From Bacteroidaceae bacterium (GTDB lineage: Bacteria; Bacteroidota; Bacteroidia; Bacteroidales; Bacteroidaceae), in assembly GCA_017615125.1 (NCBI GenBank), contig JAGAAS010000094.1, forward strand, positions 1 through 37,774: 37,774 bases of DNA. Direction: 5' to 3'. Below the pieces are notes generated by a model. The model saw nothing but the letters and a program-made list of their open reading frames with translations. It searched no databases and was not told where the DNA came from. Made by a program: the position numbers and the translations under genes. Below are positions 1 through 13,200 of the stretch, piece by piece. The number at the start of each line of letters is the position of its first letter. Positions within the stretch are counted from its first letter, which is position 1.

Positions 1-3241
<3,241 letters not shown>

Positions 3242-3300
3242 AAGCCTATTGGCTAGAGAAAGCCTTTTCTGAGGAACTAACTGTTTTTCAGTGCAAAAAG

Positions 3301-3335
3301 AAGGGAGGGAGCACGTTTTGTTGCTCCCTCCTTTT
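3301..3335 (+). terminator. Rho-independent-like terminator after the GH2 gene
   Basis: A perfect 10-bp stem, GGAGGGAGCA at 3304-3313 and TGCTCCCTCC at 3322-3331, closes an 8-nt loop and is followed by TTTTCC. It lies about 60 bases after the GH2 stop codon. Confidence 0.75.
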
Positions 3336-3384
3336 CCTATTCATTCAAGCGCGAAATATGTTTTCTCCCAAAAGAATTATTCTT

Positions 3385-3505
3385 TCTTCAAAATGATTTT
3401 TCCCTTCTCGAAAAAAAATTATGGAGAAGGGAAAAATTTTTTTTCTTTCTTCATCTCGCCGGCTTCTTTCTTCATACGGCGAGATTCTTTCTCGAAAAAG
3501 TTTTC
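3385..3505. repeat. AT-rich intergenic repeat, copy 1
   Basis: Between two convergent genes lies a block of imperfect palindromes that recurs at four other places in the window. One 13-bp stem pairs TTTTTCCCTTCTC (3397-3409) with GAGAAGGGAAAAA (3424-3436). A second 8-bp stem pairs TCTCGCCG (3454-3461) with CGGCGAGA (3477-3484). Shared modules are CCCTTCTCGAAAAAAAATT and TTCATACGGCGAGA. The first hairpin could also end transcription from both sides. Confidence 0.7.
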
Positions 3506-3541
3506 CCCTTTGTCGATATGATTTTTTGAATGGGGAAACAC

Positions 3542-4006
3542 TCAGAGTTTTTCCCAAACTACGGATTCTCCTATGCCCAGCACGGAGCCTCGCAGGCGAA
3601 GCTTGTTGTCGTCGATGAACTTTGCAGTTACTTTTACTTTTATCCCGCGCTGAGGGTCGTAGATTTTGGCACCGTCCCATTGCTTTTTCTCGGCATTGTA
3701 CTTCAGCCCCTCGATGATTACTACCTTGTCGAGCGGTACGTTTCGACGGCTTTTGTCTGAGTTCTTGACGTCGTATTGAACGTTGCCTTTTGCATCCAGA
3801 AGGTTTCCGACAAACGTCATTTGAGCATTGTATGTGCCGTCGTTGTTGCGCGTGAAGCGTACTTTGAAGTCCGAGCCGCTATGAAATCCCTTGTATTCGC
3901 CAACGATGTTGTCGCCCTTGTCGTTTTGTCTTGTCTCGGCGTGCAACGGGCTCATTCCGAAGCTTGCGCAAAGGAATATCAGGGTGAGGAGAATTCTTTT
4001 CATCAT
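3542..4006 (-). CDS. DUF2147 family secreted protein
   Basis: A 154-residue protein with a signal peptide ending near LHA-ETR (about residue 24), so probably periplasmic. The rest matches the compact beta-rich DUF2147 fold: VGEYKG near the N-terminus, a middle strand VRFTRNNDGTYNAQ, the element DGAKIYDPQRGIKVKV and a C-terminal LRLRGSVLGIGESVVW. The family is widespread in Bacteroidota and Proteobacteria and its biochemical role is not established. Tandem ATG codons at 4006 and 4003 make the start ambiguous by one residue. It is transcribed divergently from the tcdA-like gene and has its own promoter at 4035-4042. Confidence 0.85.
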   Translation of the reverse strand: MMKRILLTLIFLCASFGMSPLHAETRQNDKGDNIVGEYKGFHSGSDFKVRFTRNNDGTYNAQMTFVGNLLDAKGNVQYDVKNSDKSRRNVPLDKVVIIEGLKYNAEKKQWDGAKIYDPQRGIKVKVTAKFIDDNKLRLRGSVLGIGESVVWEKL

Positions 4007-4034
4007 TTATTAAGTCTGGAACGGTTCTGCGTTG

Positions 4035-4042
4035 CAAAGGTA
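4035..4042 (-). promoter_or_regulatory. -7 promoter element of the DUF2147 gene
   Basis: Read on the minus strand this is TACCTTTG, a perfect TAnnTTTG -7 box, 29 bases before the start codon. The -33 region is not a clear TTTG. Confidence 0.6.
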
Positions 4043-4095
4043 CGAAGTTTTTCGAATGAATAGGCCGATTCCTTTTTTATTCTCCTCCTTTTTAT

Positions 4096-4103
4096 TATCT
4101 TTG
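4096..4103 (+). promoter_or_regulatory. -7 promoter element of the tcdA-like gene
   Basis: TATCTTTG matches the TAnnTTTG consensus, with a TTTT run about 20 bases upstream as a weak -33 element. It would give a leader of about 90 nt before the ATG at 4199. Confidence 0.6.
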
Positions 4104-4198
4104 TGCGCAGAAAAAAGCTTGGAAATGCTGTGCGGGAAGGGAAAAAGGCTTTGATTATTCCTCTCGTGCCGCTCAGCTTCCTGCAAAAACCGTTTTAG

Positions 4199-4996
4199 AT
4201 GATATCGGAGAAAGAGATATTTGCTCGTGCGGAGCTGCTGATGGGCTCGGATTATATGGAGGCTGTTGCCCGGCAGCGCGTCATCCTTTTCGGCGTAGGC
4301 GGCGTAGGAAGCTGGTGCGCCGAGGGACTTATCCGCTCGGGCATACGACATCTCACCATCGTTGATTCCGACAGGGTTAGTGCGAGCAACATCAATCGCC
4401 AGCTGATAGCGACAACAAAGACCGTCGGCAGGGTTAAGGTACAGGCGCTGAAGGAGCATCTGCTGGAGATAAATCCTGAGACAGAAATCATCGACAAGCA
4501 GGAAATCTTCTCGGCGGAGACAGCAGAAATGTTCGAACTTGACTCGTATGACTATATCATCGATGCAATTGACAGCCTTGAAAACAAAGCACAGCTGATA
4601 CTCCGTGCATGTGCGACGAAAACTGTTTTCTTCTCGTCGATGGGTGCTGCCCTCAAGATGGATCCTTCTCGAGTGAGTGTGGCGGAATTTTGGGATGTCA
4701 AGGGATGTCCGTTAGGGCGCGCGCTGAGGCAGAAATTCAAGAGTCAGAAGCAATTTCCCAAGCATAAGTTTAAGTGCGTGTTTAGCGATGAACTTCTCCC
4801 GAATCTGGGTGATAAAGAACTCCTCGTGGAAGACAATACCGAAAACGTAAAGAATTCGGCACAGGATGCATTACAGGGCTTTCGCTCTCCGAAGGCGCAG
4901 ACAAACGGCTCGCTGGCTCATATAACTGCCATTTTCGGTTTTACGCTCTCGGGACTTGTCTTAAAAGACATCGCAAATCGCTTTCAAAACAAATAA
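4199..4996 (+). CDS. tcdA: tRNA threonylcarbamoyladenosine dehydratase (ThiF/E1-like)
   Basis: An E1-like ATP-dependent enzyme of 265 residues, nearly the length of E. coli TcdA (268). TcdA converts t6A at position 37 of ANN-decoding tRNAs to the cyclic form ct6A in the cytoplasm. The ATP-binding motif GVGGVGSWCAEGLIRSG lies at about residues 32-48, followed by VDSDRVSASNINRQ, which holds the Asp, Asn and Arg residues that bind nucleotide in this superfamily. The C-terminal stretch GSLAHITAIFGFTLSGLVLKD is also typical. Related ThiF or MoeB proteins usually carry CxxC zinc pairs, which are not seen here. A terminator follows. The gene appears unrelated to the sugar-degrading neighbours. Confidence 0.88.
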   Translation: MISEKEIFARAELLMGSDYMEAVARQRVILFGVGGVGSWCAEGLIRSGIRHLTIVDSDRVSASNINRQLIATTKTVGRVKVQALKEHLLEINPETEIIDKQEIFSAETAEMFELDSYDYIIDAIDSLENKAQLILRACATKTVFFSSMGAALKMDPSRVSVAEFWDVKGCPLGRALRQKFKSQKQFPKHKFKCVFSDELLPNLGDKELLVEDNTENVKNSAQDALQGFRSPKAQTNGSLAHITAIFGFTLSGLVLKDIANRFQNK

Positions 4997-5048
4997 ATCC
5001 TTTTCGCTCGCAAACCGCTGATAAAAAGTCTCTTGTTGGAAAATAATG

Positions 5049-5078
5049 AAGGAGCAGAAGAATGCTCTTCTGCTCCTT
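5049..5078. terminator. Bidirectional terminator between convergent genes
   Basis: A perfect 13-bp stem, AAGGAGCAGAAGA (5049-5061) and TCTTCTGCTCCTT (5066-5078), closes a 4-nt loop. It sits between the tcdA-like gene and the convergent GH127 gene and can serve both. Confidence 0.8.
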
Positions 5079-5123
5079 GTGTTTCTTGTACATCTTGTGT
5101 TTTATATTACTCGCTATTCCTGC

Positions 5124-7670
5124 TTATTTGACTTCCCACTCATAAAGTCCGGAAGCAAAATGCTCAGGAAGGTCTATCTCCACTTTAAGTTTCTTCGTTG
5201 TAACGGGTTTGAAAGTGACAGTATTGGCAACAACCTTGCGTGTTCCATAGGGACTTGTGGCGCTTACGGGTTTCATTTCTCCGTTTTCATCTTCGTAATA
5301 GAGTCTCCATGCTTTAGGCACGCGGCATCCTCCCCAAGGACCATCGTCAAACCACCATATAGAGCTGCTCTTCACTGTAGAAGGCTTGGCGAATTCGTAG
5401 CAAATCCACTCAGTCGTTCCCTCCTTTGGCCACCAATGGAAATAAGGAATGGAATGATCATTTTCTACCGTAGGAGTCAGATGATCATTGATAGCGCTGT
5501 AACTTCCGCGATGACTGCCGGTAATAGTGCTGGTAGAGGCAAAAGTATCGGGCCACGTGGGTTTTGCCGCACTTACCTCAGCGGGAAGCCAAACGGCCAT
5601 ATTGCCTCTTCCACGATGAGCCCACGCATAATAAGGAATGAGATTGAGAGTAACGTCCTGCTCGTGCAGGTTCATCTTCTCGTCGTATCTAAGAGACTTA
5701 GCAGGAGTGGAAAGGCGAACAATAGGATAGGTTTGCTCCTTGCTTTCTTCGTCTTGATTGGCGGGAGTGGTTTTAATAGTAATGGTGCTTTCGTCGCATT
5801 TCCAATCCAACGCGTCTTTGTCAACAAGCGTGCTAAGTACGTTGAAGTCATTGTCGGGCCATTCGGCGCAATAAACGATAGGTCCGCGTTGCACAGCCAG
5901 TTTCCCTTTGTCTGCTTCCACTAAGTCATTGGCGCGAATAGCTCGCGGAACCATAACGAATTCTACGTTAACCACATCGCCTGCCTTCCAGTCGCGCTCA
6001 ACAGTAATATAACCATCTTGTGCAACATACCCCATACTTTTTCCTTTGTCGGTAGCTTTGAAGTTCAGCTCATAGCTTGAGCCATACTCGTCTTTTGGGC
6101 AAGATACATTTACTTTATAGGAATAATAGGTAGAGTCAGTGTTTACGAAAGAATAAAGGTCTGAAGGAACAGCGTCGGCGTGAGCCCATCCGGGGAAACG
6201 AATCTTTAGCGCAAACTTTCCAGCTTTGTTCTCGTTAATCTTTACAGATATTTTCCCATCCCAAGGATAGTCTGTCTCTTGAGCAAGTTCCACTTTCTTG
6301 CCGTTAACCTTTAGATTGACGGTACTTGTGTTAAAGAGATTGACGTAAACGTTGTTGTCGCGAACGGCATACATATATCCTGGCAAAGAAGGAATAAAAC
6401 GGCAGGCATTGCTGGGGCAGCAAGCGCATCCAAACCAAGGCTGACGTTGATGTTGCCCCATACTCTCCAAAGGATTGGGGTAGAAAAATCCTCCTCCGTC
6501 AAGACTGATGCCGCTGAGGACTCCATTATAAAGCGTGCGCTCCAGAACGTCGTAATACTTGCTTTCGCCGTGCAGCAAGAACAGTCTGTAGTTGACGTAA
6601 ACATTTCCAATAGCTGCGCATGTTTCGCAGTAAGCGCTCATGTTAGGCAGGTAATAGTTGGGCCCGAATGCTTCTCCGCTGCTCGTAGCACCGATACCGC
6701 CCGTTATGTAGTATTTCTTTCCAACGATATTCTCCCAAATGTTGTCAATCGCTTTCACATAGCTGCTGTCGCCAGTCAGAGCTGCTACGTCAGCCATTCC
6801 GGCATACATATAAGAAGCACGAACAGCATGCCCCACAGCTTCGTCTTGTTCGGTGACGGGTATATGCGACTGATTGTATTCATCTCGGTGCTCGGTACGT
6901 CCTCGTTTGTCGAGGAAGTATTTGGCTTGGTCTAAATATTTCTTGTCCCCTGTCGTAAGATACAGCTTTGCAAGGGCCATCTCGGCTATCTGATGCCCGG
7001 GAACGCGTGCAACTTGTCCTACGCTATCGCCTATTTCGCGGCAAACGCAGTCGGCATATCGGATAGCAAGGTTAAGGAAGTTGCGTTTTCCTGTTGCCTG
7101 ATAGTGTGCTATCGCTCCTTCTATCATATGGCCCAGGTTGTAGAATTCGTGGCTCAGGTCTTCCACTTTTTCCCAACGTTCTTTGCCTGCCCACTCGTGC
7201 GGTTGTTCCGGATTTTGCGTGCGGGCCGTATAAAGGTAGCCGTCTGGCTCCTGTGCTGCCGCCATCACGGCAATAACGCTGTCGATATAGGCTTTCATCT
7301 TTTTGTCAGGATAGGTCTGCAGCAGATAGCTGGCTCCCTCTATCGTTTTGTAAACGTCTGTGTCGTCGAAAGAATACCCTTCGACTTTGAGTCCGAGGTT
7401 TTCGGAACTTTTCAGTTGCTTGGCAGCTTTTGTAAAATTGGTGTAGCGCCCTTCGCTTTCACATTTACTGAAGGCAAGAGGAATGGTGACTTCGCGGGAA
7501 GCCTGCAGACGTTGTCCCCAGAATGTGTTAGGCGCCACTTTGACTGCGGTAAAGGGTACAGGAGTGATAGGATAACCGTCAACGGCGTTACCCAAGGTGT
7601 CAGCCTTTTTTGTGCAGCCTGCAAGAAGCAGGGCTGCGAGAAGGGAAAGAAATAGAATGTCTTTTTTCAT
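5124..7670 (-). CDS. GH127 (DUF1680) beta-L-arabinofuranosidase lipoprotein with C-terminal F5/8-type domain
   Basis: An 848-residue lipoprotein (lipobox LLAGC, Cys about 19) of the DUF1680/GH127 family. Characterised members are retaining beta-L-arabinofuranosidases using a cysteine nucleophile on a zinc site. All expected residues are visible: candidate acid/base E333 in GEAFG, zinc ligands E349 and C351 in YCETC, and C415, C417, C418 in GCACCPS, with C417 as nucleophile by comparison with HypBA1. After the (alpha/alpha)6 barrel and beta-sandwich parts, about residues 680-848 form an extra domain (SIWWFDDGPWGGCRVP) resembling an F5/8 or discoidin fold. No acidic export signal follows the lipid Cys, so it is probably periplasmic. 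It lies 86 bases downstream of the GH97 gene on the same strand, likely one operon. GH146, which shares the DUF1680 fold, is an alternative. Confidence 0.88.
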   Translation of the reverse strand: MKKDILFLSLLAALLLAGCTKKADTLGNAVDGYPITPVPFTAVKVAPNTFWGQRLQASREVTIPLAFSKCESEGRYTNFTKAAKQLKSSENLGLKVEGYSFDDTDVYKTIEGASYLLQTYPDKKMKAYIDSVIAVMAAAQEPDGYLYTARTQNPEQPHEWAGKERWEKVEDLSHEFYNLGHMIEGAIAHYQATGKRNFLNLAIRYADCVCREIGDSVGQVARVPGHQIAEMALAKLYLTTGDKKYLDQAKYFLDKRGRTEHRDEYNQSHIPVTEQDEAVGHAVRASYMYAGMADVAALTGDSSYVKAIDNIWENIVGKKYYITGGIGATSSGEAFGPNYYLPNMSAYCETCAAIGNVYVNYRLFLLHGESKYYDVLERTLYNGVLSGISLDGGGFFYPNPLESMGQHQRQPWFGCACCPSNACRFIPSLPGYMYAVRDNNVYVNLFNTSTVNLKVNGKKVELAQETDYPWDGKISVKINENKAGKFALKIRFPGWAHADAVPSDLYSFVNTDSTYYSYKVNVSCPKDEYGSSYELNFKATDKGKSMGYVAQDGYITVERDWKAGDVVNVEFVMVPRAIRANDLVEADKGKLAVQRGPIVYCAEWPDNDFNVLSTLVDKDALDWKCDESTITIKTTPANQDEESKEQTYPIVRLSTPAKSLRYDEKMNLHEQDVTLNLIPYYAWAHRGRGNMAVWLPAEVSAAKPTWPDTFASTSTITGSHRGSYSAINDHLTPTVENDHSIPYFHWWPKEGTTEWICYEFAKPSTVKSSSIWWFDDGPWGGCRVPKAWRLYYEDENGEMKPVSATSPYGTRKVVANTVTFKPVTTKKLKVEIDLPEHFASGLYEWEVK

Positions 7671-7756
7671 GATAGAAGATATTTGTTGGCTTAATCTTTT
7701 GCGAATATGTATGGAGTCGAAATTGGGTTTCTAACGTTGTGATTTTTTTTTTGAGT

Positions 7757-9820
7757 TTATTGTTGACGTATGAGTTTCATTACAAAACCGCCTCCTGACG
7801 CCATATGCTGGGAAAGAGTGCGTTTGTTGTTCAGCAGGTTGCTTTCGTCCTTGTAAACGTCTAACGTGTAATCTTCTGCATTTTTATCTGCATTGATGCC
7901 GTCTGAGAGCAGAATACACTTGTATTCCCCTTCGGGCAGGAAGGAGAGATTCATTTCTACATCACGAGCATTCCATCCGTTCAGTCCTCCTATATACCAG
8001 TCATTACCCAGCCGTCGGGCTGTGACAATGTATTCTCCCAGTTTGCCGCAAACGATACGCGTTTCGTCAAACACCGTTGGAATATCTGTAATGAAGCTGA
8101 CGTATTCAGGCTCGGGCTCATAGTTCGTAGGAGCATCGCAGAGCATCGTGAAAGGACTGTCGAAAACAACGTACATCGCTGCTTGATGGCAACGAGTCCC
8201 CTGACTGACAGGATTATAGTAGTTGGAGTGCCAATTGTTGTGCGTAGAATTTCGCATAGCTCCGGGTGTGAAATCTGACTGCCCGCACATCTGCCGGATA
8301 TAGGGGAAGGTGACGTCGTAGGTAACCATATCCTTGTCCTCAGGACCCCATTTCACGTCTTCCAATCCAAAGACGCCTTCGAAATTGAGGATATGGGGAT
8401 AGGTGCGGTTCAGGCCCTTGGGGGCATAGAAGCCGTGATAGTCGAGGAACAAATGATATTTAGCAGCTCTCTCGGCTATGCGGTATGCCATTTCCTGCGC
8501 CGTTTGGTCGTCTCGGTCGAGAAAATCAACTTTGAAGCCTTTGATGCCCATTTGAGAGTATTTTTGGCAGGCCTGCTCCAGTTGGTCGTCAAGAACATTG
8601 AACACGGTCCACAGCACAATGTCGACGTTTTTTTCTTTTGCGTAGCTTATCAACTCGGGCAGGTTCAGCTCGGGGATAACCGTCAGCATGTCGCCGCTGC
8701 TGGGTTCGTACCAGCCTTCGTCCAGCACGATGTATTCGATGTTGTTCTTCGAGGCAAAGTCAATGTAATACTTATAGGTGTCCATGTTGATTCCTGCCTT
8801 GAAGGGGACCCCTTTGAGGTTCCAGGCGTTCCACCAGTCCCACGCTACCTTGCCGGGCTTTATCCACGAAGTGTCGCCGATGCGGTTGGGGGAGGCGAGG
8901 TCGTAGACAAGGTTGTTGAGAGGCATCTGTGTGTCATCGTCGCTGATGGCAATGATGCGCCAAGGGAGCGAGCGCTTCCCTGATAGCTTGGCAATGTAGC
9001 GCTCAGTGTCAGTCACGTATAATTGCTGTCTCCGAGGATATTTGTCGAAGGCTTTTGGGTAGTGTGCGAAGACGGCATTCAGGGCGCTGCCGAGCTCTGC
9101 CGACACTTGATCGCTCTTTGTGGTTGGGGACTTGGCGCCTCCTGTTTTCAGCAAGAGTGTATGCTCTTTCTTGAGGAACATGCCTGGATAGGCCTCCAGA
9201 TCACTCTCGTGGAAGGTGAGCTTCGTCGAGCCGCAGTCGACAGTTACGGGCAGGAAGGAGGGAATGTCGCTGGCTTCGGAGAGAGGAGTCTTCGTGTAAG
9301 GGGCCTGAAAAGCCATCGCGAAAGGCTTTTTCTCGTTGGTGCTATACGACATCCATGCTGTCGGGTTGCCGAAGAAGCAGAACTGCGCCTGCTCGTTGGC
9401 AACGTTGACAGGAAGCCGCCCGCTGTAGTTGAAGCGGTATGCTACGCCGTCGTTGTAGGCGCGGAAGGTGACGCTGATGTAGGTTGTCAGCGCGAGGGTC
9501 ATCTCGTTGCAAGTCATTGCGATTTGTCTTTGGCGGTAGAAGGGTGCGTCGGTCTTCGAGGAAATCCTGCGGATGCGCGAGGCGCTGCTGACGCGCTTGG
9601 CTGTGGTTCCGTCGGTCAGCTTCAGCGAGATGGTCGACTTCTTGAGCACCGTAGCTCCGTTATGCTCGATGGTGAAGGCCAGCGGGCTCGGCATGATGTT
9701 GACTGTAGTCTTTCCGTCGGGCGACGTCAGGCTGTATTTCGTCGCTGCAGTTATCGGTTGAAGGTTGAAGAACAAAAGGCAGCAAACTGCAGAGAGAACG
9801 ACAAGTTTTGTTGTTTTCAT
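7757..9820 (-). CDS. GH97 glycoside hydrolase, probably retaining alpha-galactosidase type
   Basis: A 687-residue secreted enzyme of GH97, the SusB family, acting on alpha-glucosides or alpha-galactosides. I chose the ATG at 9820 because MKTTKLVVLSAVCC starts a normal signal peptide; an ATG eight codons upstream is less likely. The N-terminal beta-sandwich (about 25-270) is followed by a TIM barrel with VLDEGWY, GFKVDFLDRDDQ, LDYHGFYAPKG and a Glu-rich FEGVFGLEDVKW segment. In inverting SusB enzymes a glutamate base occupies the position after the His of the DYHG segment, while retaining members have Gly there and use the Asp of KVDF as nucleophile. This protein has Gly and Asp, pointing to the retaining alpha-galactosidase subgroup. 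That subtype call rests on remembered motifs. Confidence 0.9.
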   Translation of the reverse strand: MKTTKLVVLSAVCCLLFFNLQPITAATKYSLTSPDGKTTVNIMPSPLAFTIEHNGATVLKKSTISLKLTDGTTAKRVSSASRIRRISSKTDAPFYRQRQIAMTCNEMTLALTTYISVTFRAYNDGVAYRFNYSGRLPVNVANEQAQFCFFGNPTAWMSYSTNEKKPFAMAFQAPYTKTPLSEASDIPSFLPVTVDCGSTKLTFHESDLEAYPGMFLKKEHTLLLKTGGAKSPTTKSDQVSAELGSALNAVFAHYPKAFDKYPRRQQLYVTDTERYIAKLSGKRSLPWRIIAISDDDTQMPLNNLVYDLASPNRIGDTSWIKPGKVAWDWWNAWNLKGVPFKAGINMDTYKYYIDFASKNNIEYIVLDEGWYEPSSGDMLTVIPELNLPELISYAKEKNVDIVLWTVFNVLDDQLEQACQKYSQMGIKGFKVDFLDRDDQTAQEMAYRIAERAAKYHLFLDYHGFYAPKGLNRTYPHILNFEGVFGLEDVKWGPEDKDMVTYDVTFPYIRQMCGQSDFTPGAMRNSTHNNWHSNYYNPVSQGTRCHQAAMYVVFDSPFTMLCDAPTNYEPEPEYVSFITDIPTVFDETRIVCGKLGEYIVTARRLGNDWYIGGLNGWNARDVEMNLSFLPEGEYKCILLSDGINADKNAEDYTLDVYKDESNLLNNKRTLSQHMASGGGFVMKLIRQQ

Positions 9821-9841
9821 AAGGGGATTTTTTTCTATCTG

Positions 9842-9849
9842 CAAAGATA
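9842..9849 (-). promoter_or_regulatory. -7 promoter element of the GH97-GH127 operon
   Basis: The minus strand reads TATCTTTG, a perfect TAnnTTTG box, 21 bases upstream of the chosen GH97 start at 9820. The short leader supports that start, because the upstream ATG at 9844 would fall before the transcription start. Confidence 0.6.
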
Positions 9850-9867
9850 CTGCTTTTGCTTTTATTT

Positions 9868-9950
9868 TTTTCCTTCTCGAGAAAAAATTTTCCCTTCTTC
9901 AAAAATTTTTTTCCCTTCTCGAAAAAAAATTATTCCTTCTCCAAAATTCA
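9868..9950. repeat. AT-rich intergenic repeat, copy 2
   Basis: Four tandem imperfect units of about 20-22 bp beginning with (C)CCTTCTC or CCCTTCTTC (near 9872, 9892, 9913, 9935), each followed by a run of A then T. It lies between the divergent GH97 and susC-like genes and belongs to the same family as the blocks near 3.4, 15.3, 23.8 and 32.0 kb. Confidence 0.65.
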
Positions 9951-10062
9951 GTCTGCTGAAATGAGCCGTGAGAGAGGTTCGTAGGGCATATCATGAAAAG
10001 AGAATATTGGGACGAAAAGAGAATTTTTCTCCTTATTTATTTTATCAATCGAATTTTGTTGT

Positions 10063-10070
10063 TATCTTTG
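10063..10070 (+). promoter_or_regulatory. -7 promoter element of the susC-susD operon
   Basis: TATCTTTG matches the TAnnTTTG consensus, with a T-rich but non-consensus -33 region. It implies a leader of about 125 nt before the SusC ATG at 10203, long enough for post-transcriptional control. Confidence 0.55.
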
Positions 10071-10202
10071 CGCAGTATAAGTGTTCCTGCAGCCTGTCTT
10101 TGGAAAGCCGAGCGGGAAGACTTGCAAAACGAAGAAGAAGTACAAAGCCAGAATACACTAAAAATCATACATTATCTAACCATATTACAAATCAATTGTC
10201 CA

Positions 10203-13200
10203 ATGAAAGCACGAAGAATTCTTTCTCTGCTTGCCTTGCTGCTAAGCCTCTCGGTTGCAGTACAGGCGCAGACAACCGTTCGCGGTACCGTCGTGGACCA
10301 GAGCGGTGACGAGGTTATCGGCGCCAACGTCGTCGAAAAGGGCGTGCCCAACAACGGTGTCATTACCGACATCAACGGAGCATTCTCCTTCACGGTGAAA
10401 AACGCGCAGGCAACACTCGTTGTCTCCTACATCGGCTATGCAACCAAAGAAGTGTCGCTGGGAGGCAAGACAAACGTGAGAGTAGTCCTCGAGGAGGATA
10501 GCAAGATGCTCGGCGACGTAGTAGTTGTCGGCTACGGTACGATGAAGAAAGGCGACATCACGTCGGCTGTTGCAAGCGTGAAGCCCGAGGAGTTCAACAT
10601 CGGAAACATTCAGGATGCTGCCGAGCTCGTCAAGGGTAAGGTTGCCGGCTTGAACATCACCAAGGGCTCCGGAGACCCGAATGCTACGAGCACGATTCGT
10701 CTGCGTGGCGTCACCACCCTTCAGGGAGACCTTACGCCTCTCGTTCTCGTCGATGGAGTTCCTGGCGACATCACCGAGGTTGCTCCTGAGAACATTGCCT
10801 CTATCGATGTACTGAAGGACGCCTCAGCCGCAGCTATCTACGGAACACGCGGCGCAAACGGCGTCATCCTCATCACCACTCGGGGAGGACAGTTCAACGA
10901 GCATAAGAAGGTAACCTACTCGGGATATGTGAGCGCATCGAATTTCTACGATAATCTTCACTTTATGACAGCCGAAGACATTCGCAACATCAAGGGAGCT
11001 ACCGCCTTCAGCGACGAAGGCTTCACTACCGACTGGCTGGATGCCGTTACCCATACCGGGTTCGCACAGAATCACTCCATTACGATGGAGGGCGGCTCAG
11101 AAAATACGGCTTACGCTGCAGGATTCAGCTATCGTAACGAAGATGGTGTGATGATCAACACAGGAAACGAGCGTATGCGCATGCAGTTTGATGTGACGCA
11201 GAAAGCCCTCAACGGCATGCTGAAGTTTAACTTCAACGGAAACATCGGCTATTCGAAGAATCCGCAGAACAATCCTTCCTACGCCTATCGTCAGGCGGTG
11301 ATCCACAATCCCACTTCTCCTATTTATAATCTGGATGCAGACGGGAACCAGGATCCTTCGCTGGGCTACAACGAGGAGTTCAACCGCTTCCAGTATTACA
11401 ACCCTGTGGAAATCTTGAACGAGCAGATAGGCGACACCCGTTCCAACGACACCAAGATGACGGGAAACATTACCTTCGAGCCTATTCAGGGCTGGAAAAC
11501 AAACCTCATGCTTTCCACGTACCGCTATATGAGTGCGGGCGAGAACTACTATACGGCTAAGTACTACACACTTGCTCCTCAGAATTTGCCCGGTTCCACA
11601 GATCCCATTCTTGGCTCGGCATCCAAGTCGGAAAGCGACTACAGAAGCGACAATCTCGAAATAACCAGCGAGTACAAGAACACCTTTGGGGATCATCGTC
11701 TTGACGCTATTGTTGGTTACAGCTACAACTACAATATATCCAGTAGTTTTGGTGCAAACAACAGTAAGTTCCCCACCGAAGTTTATCTTTACAATAAACT
11801 GGAGGCTGGTGCTTTTGCAGAACTATTGTATAAAGACCCTGATGACAAAAGTACAGCATATTTGAAGAAGTACGGCGGAATGTCTTCTTATCGTGGCGAC
11901 GACAAACTGATAGGTTTCTTCGGACGTATCAGCTACGGATATGCCGATCGGTACAACGTGCTGCTCTCCATACGTCACGAAGGTTCTTCCAAGTTCGGTC
12001 AGGATAGGAAGTGGGGTAACTTCCCTTCGGCTTCGTTCGGCTGGACAATCAGCAACGAAGAATTTATGGAGAATGTGGATAAGATTTCGAATTTGAAACT
12101 TCGCGTGGGTTATGGAAAGACGGGTAACATCCCCGGGAGTTCCTACGGCTCGCTTACGGTATATGACTACGATACTTCCTATGGACGTTATCTCGACACC
12201 AGCGGGCAATGGACGGCAGGACTTGTAACAACCCAGAATCCTAATCCGAAACTCCAATGGGAAACAGCCGAAGAGGTTAACGTGGGCTTGGATATGGGAT
12301 TCTTCAAAGACAGGCTAAATATTACGGTTGATGCTTATCGAAAGGTAACCAACGACTTGCTCTACTATTACAACGTTCCTGTTCCGCCAAACATCTACAC
12401 AACAACGACTGCCAACGCGGCTCAGTTCCGTAACACGGGCGTTGAGTTGCTTGTTGAGGCAACTCCAGTCCGTACCAAGAAGTTCGAGTGGAACACGACT
12501 TTCACGGCTTCTCACAACAGCAGCCTTCTGGTAAGCCTTTCCAACGAACTTTATGAGACAGACAGTTATATGAACTGGGGCGGAGTAGGAGATCCTATTT
12601 CTGTCAGCACACACCGCATTGAGGAAGGAAAGTCGTTCGGAAACTTCTGGATGCTGAAGTCTGTTGGCGTCAACGAAAAAGGCAAGTGGGTGATTGAGAA
12701 TCCCAATGCTGTAACGGAAACAGCCGACGGTTGGCTTGACAAGGATGGAAACGCTGTTGACAAGTATATGGTTTACAGCACCGCCCTCAATAACGATGAG
12801 TATCGCCAATATTGCGGCACAGGTATGCCGCAACTCTATCTCAACTGGGGCAACAGCTTCCGTTACGGAAACTTCGACTTGGGAATCCAGATGAGCTCGC
12901 AGTTGGGATTCTATATCTTCAACTCGCAGCGTGCCTTCTACGAGAACAACTCTATCGCCTACAACCGTCTCTATGTGGCAGCTGTTGGTAAGCCTGTTGT
13001 TGATCTTGCCACAGGAAAGCCTACAGGCGAGTATGCCAAGCTGTCAACGGCTCAGCAGCAATGCGTCGTAAGCGCTTACCTGGAGCGGGGCGATTACGTG
13101 AAGATGGACAACATCACGTTGGGCTACACATACGACTTTAAGGGAGATGCCCGAAAATATATGCAAAGCGTGCGCGCTTATGTCTCGGGCGAGAACCTGT

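Noticed and set aside
3301-3335. A regulatory operator in the inverted repeat after the GH2 gene
   Set aside because: Its position just after the stop and the T-run fit a terminator better.
5046-5924. A 292-codon plus-strand frame across the terminator and the 3' end of the GH127 gene
   Set aside because: It overlaps the terminator hairpin and the coding strand of a well-supported gene; no domain is visible.
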